DNA of 64,000 nt, taken from NCBI RefSeq assembly GCF_036241575.1, contig NZ_CP108455.1, positions 5,149,501-5,213,500 on the forward strand, written 5' to 3'. The translations under genes and the position numbers were made by a program. Of this stretch, positions 50,049 through 59,515 are shown one piece after another. Position 1 is the stretch's first letter, and each line of letters starts with the position of its first letter. Source of the stretch: Streptomyces sp. NBC_01267 (GTDB taxonomy: Bacteria > Actinomycetota > Actinomycetes > Streptomycetales > Streptomycetaceae). The notes beneath the pieces were generated by a model. That model searched no databases, was not told where the DNA came from, and saw nothing but the letters and a program-made list of their open reading frames with translations.

Positions 50049-51680
50049 ATGCGCGGAGCCACACACGCCAAGTGGGCCGCATGCGCGGTTACCGTCGCGC
50101 TGGCGGCGACGGCCTGCGGCGGCGGAGGGAGCAGCAGTGGCGGTGGCGGGAGCAACGGAGTCCTGAGCTCCTCCTGGGGAGACCCGCAGAACCCGCTGGA
50201 GCCGGCGAACACCAACGAGGTCCAGGGCGGCAAGGTCCTCGACATGGTCTTCCGTGGTCTCAAGCGGTACAACCCGAAGACCGGCAAGGCCGAGAACATG
50301 CTGGCCAGCAAGATCGAAACCACTGACTCGGTCAACTTCAAGATCACCATCAAGTCCGGCTGGACCTTCAGCAACGGCGAGAAGATCACCGCGAAGTCCT
50401 TCGTGGACGCCTGGAACTACGGCGCCGACCTGAAGAACAACCAGAAGAACGCGTACTTCTTCGGCTACATCGACGGCTACGACAAGGTCCACCCGGACAC
50501 CGGCAGCGCCACGGCCACCACACTGTCCGGGCTGAAGGTCGTCAACGACACGACCTTCACGGTCAAGCTCAACCAGAAGTTCTCCACCTTCCCGGACACC
50601 CTCGGGTACGCCGCCTTCGCCCCGCTGCCCTCGGAGTTCTACACGAACCACTCGGCGTGGCTGTCCAAGCCGATCGGCAACGGCCCGTACACCATCAAGT
50701 CGTACACCAAGGGCTCGGAGATGAGCCTGCGCACGTGGGACAAGTACCCGGGCTCCGACAAGGCGCAGAACGGCGGGGTGGACCTCAAGGTCTACACCGA
50801 CAACAACACCGCGTACACCGACCTGACCGCGGGCAACCTCGACCTGGTCGACGACATCCCCGCCGCGCAGCTCAAGAACGTCAAGTCCGACCTGAGCGGG
50901 CGCTACATCAACACCCCGGCCGGCATCATCCAGACGCTCGCCTTCCCCTTCTACAAGCCCGAGTGGAACACCGCCGGGGCCAAGAAGGTCCGGATCGGCC
51001 TCTCGATGGCGATCAACCGGCCCCAGATCACCAAGACGATCTTCGCGGACACCCGGACCCCGGCGACCGACTGGACCTCACCGGTCCTCGGTGCCGCGGG
51101 CGGGTACAAGGCCGGGCTCTGCGGCAGCTCCTGCACGTACAACCCCACCGAGGCGAAGAAGATGATCAAGGAGGGCGGCGGCATCCCCGGCGGTCAGCTG
51201 AAGATCACGTACAACGCGGACACCGGCTCCCACAAGGAGTGGATCGACGCCATCTGCAACAACGTCAACAACGCGCTCGGCAACGACAAGGCCTGTGTCG
51301 GCAACCCGGTCGGCACCTTCGCCGACTTCCGCAACCAGATCAGCGCGAAGAAGCTGTCGGGCCCGTTCCGCGCCGGCTGGCAGATGGACTACCCGCTCAT
51401 CCAGAACTTCCTGCAGCCGCTGTACTACACCAACGCCTCGTCCAACGACGGCCACTGGACCAACAAGACCTTCGACAAGCTGGTCAACGAGGCCAACGCG
51501 GACACCGACACCGCCTCCGCCGTGCAGAAGTTCCAGCAGGCCGAAGGGGTACTGCGGGACGACATGGGCGCCATTCCGCTCTGGTACCAGAACGGCAGCG
51601 CAGGCTACTCGGACCGCATCTCGAACGTCGCGCTGAACCCGTTCAGCGTCCCGGTCTACAACGAGATCAAGGTCCACTGA
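50049..51680 (+). CDS. Oligopeptide-binding lipoprotein, system 3 (family 5)
   Basis: 543 residues from ATG 50049 behind AAGGAGG. Signal peptide with lipobox ALAATACGG, then a Gly/Ser-rich linker (GGGGSSSGGGGSNG). Family 5 pattern SGWTFSNGEKITAKSFVDAW. The whole protein aligns with the system 1 binding protein, including the pair of Cys in GLCGSSCTYNPTEAK. Differences in the pocket regions suggest another peptide preference. A strong hairpin follows before the permease gene. Confidence 0.92.
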   Translation: MRGATHAKWAACAVTVALAATACGGGGSSSGGGGSNGVLSSSWGDPQNPLEPANTNEVQGGKVLDMVFRGLKRYNPKTGKAENMLASKIETTDSVNFKITIKSGWTFSNGEKITAKSFVDAWNYGADLKNNQKNAYFFGYIDGYDKVHPDTGSATATTLSGLKVVNDTTFTVKLNQKFSTFPDTLGYAAFAPLPSEFYTNHSAWLSKPIGNGPYTIKSYTKGSEMSLRTWDKYPGSDKAQNGGVDLKVYTDNNTAYTDLTAGNLDLVDDIPAAQLKNVKSDLSGRYINTPAGIIQTLAFPFYKPEWNTAGAKKVRIGLSMAINRPQITKTIFADTRTPATDWTSPVLGAAGGYKAGLCGSSCTYNPTEAKKMIKEGGGIPGGQLKITYNADTGSHKEWIDAICNNVNNALGNDKACVGNPVGTFADFRNQISAKKLSGPFRAGWQMDYPLIQNFLQPLYYTNASSNDGHWTNKTFDKLVNEANADTDTASAVQKFQQAEGVLRDDMGAIPLWYQNGSAGYSDRISNVALNPFSVPVYNEIKVH

Positions 51681-51687
51681 CGCCACT

Positions 51688-51730
51688 GGGAGTACGGCCC
51701 GGCGCACCGCGAGCGCCGGGCCGTACTCCC
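51688..51730 (+). terminator. Hairpin between binding-protein and permease genes, system 3
   Basis: GGGAGTACGGCCCGGCGC (51688-51705) pairs perfectly with GCGCCGGGCCGTACTCCC (51713-51730), 18 base pairs, 7-base loop. Lying inside the operon, it should attenuate or stabilise so that the binding protein exceeds the membrane parts. Confidence 0.85.
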
Positions 51731-51756
51731 TCCTACAACGACCCCCGGAGCCCCTC

Positions 51757-52680
51757 ATGGGACGTTATGTGATCAGGCGTCTGCTCCAGATGATCCCGGT
51801 GTTCATCGGTGCCACGCTACTGATCTTCCTGATGGTGAACGTGATGGGTGACCCCATCGCCGGCCTCTGCGGAGACCGCGCCTGCGACCCGGCGACCGCT
51901 GCTCAGCTGCGCTCCCAGTTCGGCCTCGACAAGTCCGTGTGGCAGCAGTACCTGACCTACATGGGCAATGTCTTCACCGGGGACTTCGGCACCGCGTTCA
52001 ACGGTGAGAAGGTCACCGACCTGATGGGCAGCGCCTTCCCCGTCACCATCAGACTCACCGTGGTGGCGATCGTGTTCGAGATCATCATCGGCATCACCTT
52101 CGGTGTGATCACCGGGCTCCGCCGGGGCCGCCCGATCGACAGCACGGTCCTGCTGCTCACCCTGGTCGTCATCTCGGTCCCGACCTTCGTGACCGGTCTG
52201 CTCGCCCAGCTGTTCCTCGGGGTGAACTGGGGGATCATCGAGCCCGCCGTCTCGCCCTCGGCCCCCCTGAACCAACTCATCGTGCCCGGACTGGTGCTGG
52301 CGTCCGTCTCCCTCGCGTACGTCACCCGGCTGACCCGGACGTCGATCGCGGAGAACCGCCGCGCCGACTACGTCCGCACCGCCGTCGCCAAGGGCCTGCC
52401 GAAGCGCCGCATCATCGTCCGGCACCTGCTGCGCAACTCGCTGATCCCGGTGGTGACGTTCATCGGTACGGACATCGGCGCACTGATGGGCGGTGCCATC
52501 GTCACCGAGCGCATCTTCAACATCCACGGTGTCGGTTACCAGCTCTACCAGGGCATTCTCCGCCAGAACAGCCAGACGGTCGTCGGCTTCGTCACGGTCC
52601 TCGTCATCGTCTTCCTGGTGGCGAACCTCATCGTCGACCTCCTCTACGCCGTTCTCGACCCGAGGATCCGGTATGCCTGA
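51757..52680 (+). CDS. Oligopeptide ABC permease (OppB/DppB type), system 3
   Basis: 307 residues. Starts MGRYVIRRLLQMIPVFIGAT, with six helices. ATPase-contact loop RADYVRTAVAKGLPKRRIIV; end DLLYAVLDPRIRYA nearly identical to the system 1 protein. Two Cys in LCGDRACDP occur in the first outer loop, absent from system 1. The stop overlaps the next start (ATGCCTGA), the same junction as in system 1. Confidence 0.93.
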   Translation: MGRYVIRRLLQMIPVFIGATLLIFLMVNVMGDPIAGLCGDRACDPATAAQLRSQFGLDKSVWQQYLTYMGNVFTGDFGTAFNGEKVTDLMGSAFPVTIRLTVVAIVFEIIIGITFGVITGLRRGRPIDSTVLLLTLVVISVPTFVTGLLAQLFLGVNWGIIEPAVSPSAPLNQLIVPGLVLASVSLAYVTRLTRTSIAENRRADYVRTAVAKGLPKRRIIVRHLLRNSLIPVVTFIGTDIGALMGGAIVTERIFNIHGVGYQLYQGILRQNSQTVVGFVTVLVIVFLVANLIVDLLYAVLDPRIRYA

Positions 52681-53647
52681 GTCCCAGAATCCCGACGAGG
52701 CGATCGCCGGCACCGGCGCCGGTGGGCCCATGGACCTCGCGACCGGCGAGGGCGCCACGCTGGAGGGCGCGAAGCAGGCCCACGACGGAGGCCCCGAGGA
52801 ACGGCCCCGCAGCCTCTGGTCCGACGCCTGGCGCGATCTGCGCCGGAACCCGATCTTCATCATCTCCGGCCTGATCATCCTGTTCCTGGTGGTGATCTCG
52901 ATCTGGCCGCAGCTGATCGCCACCCAGAACCCGCTCAACTGCAACCTCGACAAGGCCCAGCAGGGCTCCCAGCCAGGGCACCCGTTCGGTTTCACGGGCC
53001 AGGGCTGCGACGTCTACACCCGTACCGTCTACGGGGCCCGCCAGTCGGTGACCGTCGGTGTCTGCGCCACCGTCGGAGTGGCCCTCATCGGCAGCTTCCT
53101 CGGCGGTCTCGCCGGGTTCTTCGGCGGCGCCGGCGACGCGATCCTCTCCCGGATCACCGACATCTTCTTCGGCATCCCGGTGGTCCTCGGCGGTCTGGTC
53201 CTGCTGTCCGTGGTCACCAGCAGCACCGTCTGGCCGGTCATCGGCTTCATGGTGCTCCTCGGCTGGCCGCAGATCGCCCGTATCGCGCGCGGCTCGGTCA
53301 TCACCGTCAAACAGAACGACTACGTCCAGGCAGCGCGGGCGCTCGGCGCGTCCAACTCCCGGATGCTGCTGCGCCACATCACGCCGAACGCGGTCGCCCC
53401 GGTGATCGTGGTGGCGACCATCGCCCTCGGTACGTACATCTCGCTGGAGGCGACGCTCTCGTACCTCGGCGTCGGCCTGAAGCCGCCCACCGTGTCCTGG
53501 GGCATCGACATCTCCGCCGCCTCCCCGTACATCCGCAACGCCCCGCACATGCTGCTCTGGCCGGCCGGTGCGCTGGCCGTCACGGTGCTCGCGTTCATCA
53601 TGCTCGGCGACGCGGTGCGCGACGCCCTCGACCCCAAGCTGCGCTGA
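52673..53647 (+). CDS. Oligopeptide ABC permease (OppC/DppC type), system 3
   Basis: 324 residues from ATG 52673. Head with RSLWSDAWRDLRRNPIFIIS, six helices, ATPase-contact loop QNDYVQAARALGASNSRMLL, end MLGDAVRDALDPKLR. The final 60 or so bases including stop and following ribosome site are the same as in system 1, marking one edge of recent exchange or strong conservation. Confidence 0.93.
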   Translation: MPESQNPDEAIAGTGAGGPMDLATGEGATLEGAKQAHDGGPEERPRSLWSDAWRDLRRNPIFIISGLIILFLVVISIWPQLIATQNPLNCNLDKAQQGSQPGHPFGFTGQGCDVYTRTVYGARQSVTVGVCATVGVALIGSFLGGLAGFFGGAGDAILSRITDIFFGIPVVLGGLVLLSVVTSSTVWPVIGFMVLLGWPQIARIARGSVITVKQNDYVQAARALGASNSRMLLRHITPNAVAPVIVVATIALGTYISLEATLSYLGVGLKPPTVSWGIDISAASPYIRNAPHMLLWPAGALAVTVLAFIMLGDAVRDALDPKLR

Positions 53648-53658
53648 GGAGCCGGACC

Positions 53659-54636
53659 ATGTTGCTCGAAGTGCGCGATCTGCACGTGGAGTTCCGGACC
53701 CGCGACGGGGTCGCGAAGGCGGTGAACGGCGTCGACTACACCGTGGACTCCGGTGAGACGCTCGCCGTCCTCGGGGAGTCCGGCTCCGGCAAGTCCGTCA
53801 CGGCCCAGGCGATCATGGGCATCCTCGACGTGCCGCCCGGACACATCGCCGGTGGCGAGATCATCTTCCAGGGCCAGGACCTGCTGAAGCTCAAGGAGGA
53901 GCAGCGGCGGAAGGTCCGCGGCGCCAAGATGGCGATGATCTTCCAGGACGCGCTCTCCTCGCTCAACCCGGTGCTCAGCGTGGGTGAACAGCTCGGTGAG
54001 ATGTTCACGGTCCACAAGGGCATGTCCCACAAGGCAGCCAAGGCCAAGGCCGTCGAACTGATGGACACGGTACGGATCCCGGCGGCCAAGGAGCGCGTCG
54101 GGCAGTACCCGCACCAGTTCTCGGGCGGTATGCGTCAGCGCATCATGATCGCGATGGCGCTGGCCCTGGAGCCGGACCTGATCATCGCGGACGAGCCGAC
54201 CACGGCGCTCGACGTGACCGTGCAGGCCCAGGTGATGGACCTGCTCGCCGAGCTCCAGCGGGAGTTCAACATGGGGCTCATCCTGATCACCCACGACCTC
54301 GGCGTGGTCGCTGACGTCGCGGACAAGATCGCGGTGATGTACGCGGGCCGGATCGTCGAGACGTCGCCGGTCCACCAGATCTACCGGGCCCCCGCCCACC
54401 CGTACACCAAGGGTCTCCTCGCCTCGATCCCGCGGCTGGACCAGAAGGGCCAGGACCTCTACGCGATCAAGGGCCTGCCGCCCAACCTGCTGCACATCCC
54501 GCCCGGTTGTGCCTTCAACCCCCGTTGCCCGATGGCCCAGGAGGTGTGCCGTACCGACGTGCCGCCCCTGTACGAGGTGAACCAGGAACGCCGGAGCGCC
54601 TGCCACTTCTGGAAGGAGACGCTCGATGCACGCTGA
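53659..54636 (+). CDS. Oligopeptide ABC ATPase (OppD/DppD type), system 3
   Basis: 325 residues from ATG 53659 after GAGGAGCC. Starts directly in the ATPase fold without the 20-residue head of its system 1 relative. Walker A GESGSGKSV, signature FSGGMRQR, Walker B LIIADEPTTALD, switch ITHDLGVVAD, OPN domain CAFNPRC. Contains the 149-base block identical to 40917-41065. Confidence 0.94.
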   Translation: MLLEVRDLHVEFRTRDGVAKAVNGVDYTVDSGETLAVLGESGSGKSVTAQAIMGILDVPPGHIAGGEIIFQGQDLLKLKEEQRRKVRGAKMAMIFQDALSSLNPVLSVGEQLGEMFTVHKGMSHKAAKAKAVELMDTVRIPAAKERVGQYPHQFSGGMRQRIMIAMALALEPDLIIADEPTTALDVTVQAQVMDLLAELQREFNMGLILITHDLGVVADVADKIAVMYAGRIVETSPVHQIYRAPAHPYTKGLLASIPRLDQKGQDLYAIKGLPPNLLHIPPGCAFNPRCPMAQEVCRTDVPPLYEVNQERRSACHFWKETLDAR

Positions 54637-55903
54637 CCACTCGGGGCGCCGGGACGCACGCGACGCGGCCGAGGCCGAGCGTGACCTGATGGAGAAGTCG
54701 CACGCGGAGACGGCGTTCGCGAACGAGGTACACCCCATCCTCGAAGTCCGGGACCTGGTCAAGCACTACCCGCTGACCCAGGGCATCCTCTTCAAGAAGA
54801 GCGTCGGCGCGGTCAAGGCCGTCGACGGGGTGTCGTTCGCGCTCAGCCAGGGCGAGACGCTCGGCATCGTGGGGGAGTCCGGCTGCGGCAAGTCGACCGT
54901 CGCCAGGATGCTGGTCAACCTGGAGGCCCCGACGGGCGGTTCGATCAAGTACAAGGGCGAGGACATCACCAAGCTGTCCGGGCGGGCGCTGAAGGCGGTG
55001 CGGCGGAACATCCAGATGGTGTTCCAGGACCCGTACACGTCGCTCAATCCGCGTATGACGGTGGGTGACATCATCGGGGAGCCGTACGAGATCCACCCCG
55101 AGGTGGCTCCGAAGGGGGACCGGCGCCGCAAGGTGCAGGACCTGCTGGACGTGGTCGGTCTGAACCCGGAGTACATCAACCGGTATCCGCACCAGTTCTC
55201 CGGCGGTCAGCGTCAGCGCATCGGCATCGCCCGCGGCCTCGCGCTCAACCCCGAGATCATCGTGGCCGACGAGCCGGTCTCGGCGCTGGACGTGTCGGTG
55301 CAGGCGCAGGTCATCAACCTGATGGACCGGCTGCAGAAGGAGTTCAACCTGGCGTACGTGTTCATCGCGCACGACCTGTCGATCGTCCGGCACATCTCCG
55401 ACCGGGTCGGCGTGATGTACCTCGGGCGGATCGTCGAGGTCGGCTCGGACGCGGAGATCTACGAGCACCCGACACACCCGTACACCCAGGCGCTGCTCTC
55501 CGCCGTGCCGCTGCCCGACCCGGAGGCGCGGGAACGGCGGGAACGGATCATCCTGGTCGGGGACGTGCCGTCGCCCGCCAATCCGCCGTCGGGCTGCCGG
55601 TTCCGTACCCGCTGCTGGAAGGCGCAGGAGCGGTGCGCGCAGGAGGTGCCCGCGCTGGCCGTGCCCGCGGTGTTCCGGATGGTCGATGGCCCGGTGCACC
55701 ACGACTCGGCCTGTCACTTCGCCGAGGAGAAGCAGGTCGTACCGGACATCGGGCTGGGGCCGGACGAGGGGCCGCCGGGGCCGCCGCGGCCGTTGGAGGG
55801 CCCGCCCGGACAGCCGGGGGCGTCAGGGCCGTCGGGAGGCGCGCCCCCGGGCCCTCCGGGGTCCGGTCCCGAGGGGCCGCCGACCGGGGCGACGCCCGCC
55901 TGA
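54626..55903 (+). CDS. Oligopeptide ABC ATPase (OppF/DppF type), system 3, with Gly/Pro tail
   Basis: 425 residues from ATG 54626, overlapping the previous stop by 11 bases. Walker A GESGCGKST, signature FSGGQRQR, Walker B IIVADEPVSALD, switch IAHDLSIVRH, OPN domain CRFRTRC. After the last Cys-His the protein continues in a collagen-like Gly/Pro tail of about 50 residues (EGPPGQPGASGPSGGAPPGP), not present in system 1; it is encoded by GC-rich repeats and is probably disordered. Confidence 0.93.
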   Translation: MHADHSGRRDARDAAEAERDLMEKSHAETAFANEVHPILEVRDLVKHYPLTQGILFKKSVGAVKAVDGVSFALSQGETLGIVGESGCGKSTVARMLVNLEAPTGGSIKYKGEDITKLSGRALKAVRRNIQMVFQDPYTSLNPRMTVGDIIGEPYEIHPEVAPKGDRRRKVQDLLDVVGLNPEYINRYPHQFSGGQRQRIGIARGLALNPEIIVADEPVSALDVSVQAQVINLMDRLQKEFNLAYVFIAHDLSIVRHISDRVGVMYLGRIVEVGSDAEIYEHPTHPYTQALLSAVPLPDPEARERRERIILVGDVPSPANPPSGCRFRTRCWKAQERCAQEVPALAVPAVFRMVDGPVHHDSACHFAEEKQVVPDIGLGPDEGPPGPPRPLEGPPGQPGASGPSGGAPPGPPGSGPEGPPTGATPA

Positions 55904-55924
55904 CAGCGACGCCCGCCTGACAGC
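55891..55924. repeat. 17-base tandem duplication across a stop codon
   Basis: GACGCCCGCCTGACAGC occurs twice in a row (55891-55907 and 55908-55924). The first copy holds the TGA stop of the system 3 OppF-type gene. Confidence 0.8.
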
Positions 55925-55933
55925 GTGGCGCGA

Positions 55934-55963
55934 CCGGCCGGGGCGGCACCATGCCCCGGCCGG
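55934..55963. terminator. Terminator between system 3 and the S9 peptidase gene
   Basis: CCGGCCGGGGC (55934-55944) and GCCCCGGCCGG (55953-55963) form an 11-base-pair stem with an 8-base loop between convergent genes, so it can act in both directions. Confidence 0.8.
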
Positions 55964-55984
55964 ACAGGCCTTCGAACCGTCGGC

Positions 55985-58129
55985 CTAGTGGCTTTCGCCG
56001 TCCGCGCCGGGCGCCAGGGACCGCTTGATGAAGTCCACCTGGAGCAGCAGCAGATTTTCGGCCACCTGTTCCTGCGGTGTCATGTGCGTCACCCCGGACA
56101 GCGGCAGCACCTCGTGCGGGCGGCCCGCGGCGAGCAGGGCCGAGGAGAGCCGCAGGGTGTGCGCCGCGACCACGTTGTCGTCGGCGAGCCCGTGGATGAT
56201 CATCAGGGGCCGCGCGGGGTTCTCCGGGGCGGAGAGCCCGTCGTCGGTGACCAGCCCGCTCGCCGCGTACACCTCGGGCTGCTCCTGCGGGTCGCCGAGG
56301 TAGCGCTCCGTGTAATGCGTGTCGTACAGCCGCCAGTCGGTGACCGGAGCGCCCGCGACGCCCGCGTGGAAGACGTCGGGGCGGCGCAGTACGGCGAGCG
56401 CGGCGAGGTAGCCGCCGTACGACCAGCCGCGGATCGCGACCCGCTCCAGGTCCAGCGGGAAGCCCTGTTCGGCCAGGCTGTGCAGGGCGTCGACCTGGTC
56501 GTCGAGCGTCAGTGGGAAGTTGTCCTTGACCGCCTTCTCCCAGGCCGGGGAGCGGCCGGGGGTGCCCCGGCCGTCCGCGACGATCACCGCGAAGCCTTGG
56601 TCGGCGAACCACTGGGACGTGAGGTGCGGGTTGTGCGCCGCGAGCACCCGCTGGCCGTGCGGGCCGCCGTACGGGTCGAGCAGGACCGGCAGCTTGCCGT
56701 CCGATTCCCGGTGGCCGGTGGGGAGCAGGACGGCGCACGGAATTTTCCGTGCGCCCCCCTCGGCGAAGGTCACGCGGGGAGTGAGGCCCGGCTTCTCCGC
56801 GTACGAGGCGACCGTGGCCACCTCCTTGCCGTCCCGCAGCACCCGTACGGTCGCGCCCGGCACCTCCGTACCGGCCGAGACGAGCACCGTCACACCCCCG
56901 GAGCGCACCGCGGAGTGCACACCCGGATCTGCCGAGACGCGCTCCACGCCCAGTTCGTTGACCCGGTACACGTGGATCTCGCCGGTCTCGGGAACCGCGG
57001 CGGTCTCGCCCGCCGAGGCGGAAACGAGGATGTCGTCAACCGAGATGTCCAGCACCGCCCGAACGTGCAACTCCGGCCCGGTGAGCAGCCGGTCGCCGAC
57101 CGCGAGCACCCGCGCTCCGCCCTCGTCGGCGATCCGTACCAGGCCGCCGGCCGGTGCCCAGGCGGGCACGCCGGGGAACAGATCGAGCCACACCGGGTCC
57201 TCGTCGACATGCACGGTCCTGGTCGCGCCGGTCTCCGTACTGACCCCCAGATACCGCTGACTGCGCTGGTCACGCGCCTGCGTGAGCAGCAGGGGTGCGC
57301 CGTCGTCCGACCAGTGCACGGCGGCCAGGTACGGATACCGGCCACGGTCCCAGACCACCTCGGTACGCGAACCGTCCAGGCGGTAGAGGAAGAGCCGCAC
57401 CTCGGCGTTGGGCGTCCCGGCCGCCGGATAGCCGACCTGTGCGGGCTCGCGGTCCGGATGCGCGGGATCGGCGATCCACCACCGCTGTACGGCGCTGTCG
57501 TCGGCCCGCGCGACCAGCAGGGACTGCGAGTCCGGCGCCCACCAGTAGCCGCGTGAGCGCTGCATCTCCTCGGCCGCGACGAACTCGGCCAGACCGTACG
57601 AGACATGGGCGTCCTCGGGCTCGGCGAGGGCCTTGTCGCCCTCCCCGTCCGCCCCCACGACGCGCAGTGCGCCGCCGGTCACATAGGCGACGAGGCGGCC
57701 GTCGGGGGACGGGCGGGGGTCGATCGCGGACCCCGGCACCCGGATCTCGCGGGTGGAACCGGCCCGCAGTTCAGCGGTGAACAGCCGTCCGGACAGGGCG
57801 AATGCGGCCAGCTCGGCCGCCGCGTCGACCGCGTACCCGACGATGCCCGCCGAGCCCTCCCGGCTCCGCTCGCGGCGTGCCCGCTCCTGGGCCGAGAGCT
57901 GCTCGTCCGCGCCGCCGAGGAGCGCCTGAGGATCGGCGGCCACGCGCTCCTGTGCGCCCCGTTCGAGGTCGAGCACCCAGAGCTGGTTCGTACGGTCGGT
58001 GCCGGACGAGGAGCGCAGGTAGAGCACCCGGTTCCCGTCGGGCGACACCGTGAAGGCGCGCGGGGCCCCCAGCGTGAAGCGCTGGGTTCTCGCGAATTGG
58101 CGCGGGAAGGAGAGTTCGTTCGAAGTCAT
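55985..58129 (-). CDS. S9 family (prolyl oligopeptidase/DPP-IV type) serine peptidase
   Basis: 714 residues, ATG 58129. The first 440 residues form a beta-propeller with a DPP-IV N-terminal-like pattern (FTVSPDGNRVLYLRSSSG, then RPSPDGRLVAYVTGG) and the double Glu FVAAEEM that in DPP-IV enzymes holds the peptide N-terminus. The catalytic domain has S570 in IRGWSYGGYLA, D650 in HGLADDNVV and H682 in SGVTHMTP. No signal peptide is present. It should remove X-Pro or similar dipeptides from peptides inside the cell, which suits the neighbouring peptide importers, though it is convergent with them. Confidence 0.92.
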   Translation of the reverse strand: MTSNELSFPRQFARTQRFTLGAPRAFTVSPDGNRVLYLRSSSGTDRTNQLWVLDLERGAQERVAADPQALLGGADEQLSAQERARRERSREGSAGIVGYAVDAAAELAAFALSGRLFTAELRAGSTREIRVPGSAIDPRPSPDGRLVAYVTGGALRVVGADGEGDKALAEPEDAHVSYGLAEFVAAEEMQRSRGYWWAPDSQSLLVARADDSAVQRWWIADPAHPDREPAQVGYPAAGTPNAEVRLFLYRLDGSRTEVVWDRGRYPYLAAVHWSDDGAPLLLTQARDQRSQRYLGVSTETGATRTVHVDEDPVWLDLFPGVPAWAPAGGLVRIADEGGARVLAVGDRLLTGPELHVRAVLDISVDDILVSASAGETAAVPETGEIHVYRVNELGVERVSADPGVHSAVRSGGVTVLVSAGTEVPGATVRVLRDGKEVATVASYAEKPGLTPRVTFAEGGARKIPCAVLLPTGHRESDGKLPVLLDPYGGPHGQRVLAAHNPHLTSQWFADQGFAVIVADGRGTPGRSPAWEKAVKDNFPLTLDDQVDALHSLAEQGFPLDLERVAIRGWSYGGYLAALAVLRRPDVFHAGVAGAPVTDWRLYDTHYTERYLGDPQEQPEVYAASGLVTDDGLSAPENPARPLMIIHGLADDNVVAAHTLRLSSALLAAGRPHEVLPLSGVTHMTPQEQVAENLLLLQVDFIKRSLAPGADGESH

Positions 58130-58361
58130 GGCACTGAACTTACGACTTGGCCGCGCGGGCGGGGACCGGCCGGACAGGTCTTAGACCTGAGGCATGTGCC
58201 GACCGGTTCTGTCCGTGGCGTACGTCCGTGCGCCCCTCGTGCTGCCGTGCATCGATCATGCACGCCCCCGGATAGTTATGATCCGTAGCGCTAGGTGGGT
58301 ATGACGCTACCGGCAGTTGTGGCATGCCCCTGTCCCGTACGCAATGTGGAGGTGAACCGTC

Positions 58362-58556
58362 ATGGCACTCTCGATCTCGGCGGTGGTGCTGCTGGCGATC
58401 ATCGTTGTGCTGCTGGTCAGGAAGTCGGGGCTGAAAGCGGCGCACGCGCTGGTCTGTGCACTCCTGGGTTTCTATCTGGCCAGCTCGTCCATGGCGCCCA
58501 GCATCCACTCCCTGACCACGAATGTGGCCGGGATGATCGGCGGCCTCAAGTTCTGA
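58362..58556 (+). CDS. Small two-helix membrane protein
   Basis: 64 residues from ATG 58362 behind GGAGGTGA, the strongest ribosome site in the area. Two hydrophobic helices (ISAVVLLAIIVVLLVR and AHALVCALLGFYLASSS) with a short basic turn, then a polar end. It resembles a group of small proteins common in Streptomyces, but no function is known to me. Its own promoter is likely within 58200-58340. Confidence 0.8.
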   Translation: MALSISAVVLLAIIVVLLVRKSGLKAAHALVCALLGFYLASSSMAPSIHSLTTNVAGMIGGLKF

Positions 58557-58583
58557 GAGGGGCGGACCGGCGGGTGCGGCTCG

Positions 58584-58589
58584 TAGGCT
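58584..58589 (+). promoter_or_regulatory. -10 box of leaderless mshB
   Basis: TAGGCT ends six bases before the ATG at 58596 and no ribosome site is present, as for the Nudix gene at 16374. Confidence 0.55.
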
Positions 58590-58595
58590 GTTCCC

Positions 58596-59507
58596 ATGAC
58601 GGACCTCCCCGCCCAGCGTCTGCTTCTGGTGCACGCGCACCCCGACGACGAGTCGATCAACAACGGCGCCACCATGGCCGCGTACGCGGCCACGGGCGCC
58701 CACGTCACCCTGGTGACCTGCACCCTCGGTGAGGAGGGTGAGGTCATTCCGCCCGGACTGGCGCATCTGGCAGCCGACCGGGAGGACGCCCTGGGGGCGC
58801 ATCGCATCGGTGAACTGGCCGCCGCGATGCGGGAGCTGGGTGTGCGGGACCACCGTTTCCTCGGCGGGCCCGGCCGCTACCGGGACTCCGGGATGATGGG
58901 TGTCGAGCAGAACCACCGGGCGGGCGCCTTCTGGAACACCCCCGTGGACGAGGCGGCCCCGTACCTCGTGGAGGTGATCCGTTCGGTACGTCCGCAGGTC
59001 CTGGTGACGTACGACCCGAACGGCGGTTACGGCCACCCCGACCACATCCAGGCGCACCGCGTCGCCATGCGCGCCGCCGAGCTGGCGGCCGAGCCCGCCT
59101 TCCGGCAGGACCTCGGTGAGCCGCACGCGATCGGGAAGATCTACTGGAACCGGGTGCCGCGGTCGGTGGCCGAGGAGGGCTTCGCCCGACTGCGGGCGGC
59201 CGGTGCGGACTTCCAGGGCATCGCGGACATCGGTGATGTACCGGGCGTGGTGGGCGATGCGCTCGTCACCACGGAGATCGACGGCACGGCGTACACGGCT
59301 GCCAAGTCCGCCGCGATGCGCGCGCACGCCAGCCAGATCGCGGTGGACGGACCGTTCTTCGCGCTCTCCAACGACCGCTGGCAGCCGCTCTTCGTGCGTG
59401 AGTACTACGAGCTGGTGCGGGGCGCCTCCGGGGCGCCGGAGGGCGAGCGGGAGGCTGATCTCTTCGCAGGCGTCACAGGCGTCGCGGGAACGGTGGGGCC
59501 GGCGTGA
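58596..59507 (+). CDS. mshB: Mycothiol synthesis deacetylase MshB
   Basis: 303 residues from ATG 58596. LmbE-type zinc deacetylase with AHPDDES (residues 14-20; His15 and Asp18 bind zinc) and the later [12 protein letters not shown] supplying another His. The order and segments ([20 protein letters not shown], then [16 protein letters not shown]) match MshB, which deacetylates GlcNAc-inositol to GlcN-inositol in mycothiol formation. The related amidase Mca has a different middle part. The length fits. It starts an operon with the DUF6113-like gene. Confidence 0.93.
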   Translation: MTDLPAQRLLLVHAHPDDESINNGATMAAYAATGAHVTLVTCTLGEEGEVIPPGLAHLAADREDALGAHRIGELAAAMRELGVRDHRFLGGPGRYRDSGMMGVEQNHRAGAFWNTPVDEAAPYLVEVIRSVRPQVLVTYDPNGGYGHPDHIQAHRVAMRAAELAAEPAFRQDLGEPHAIGKIYWNRVPRSVAEEGFARLRAAGADFQGIADIGDVPGVVGDALVTTEIDGTAYTAAKSAAMRAHASQIAVDGPFFALSNDRWQPLFVREYYELVRGASGAPEGEREADLFAGVTGVAGTVGPA

Positions 59508-59515
59508 ACCAGCGT

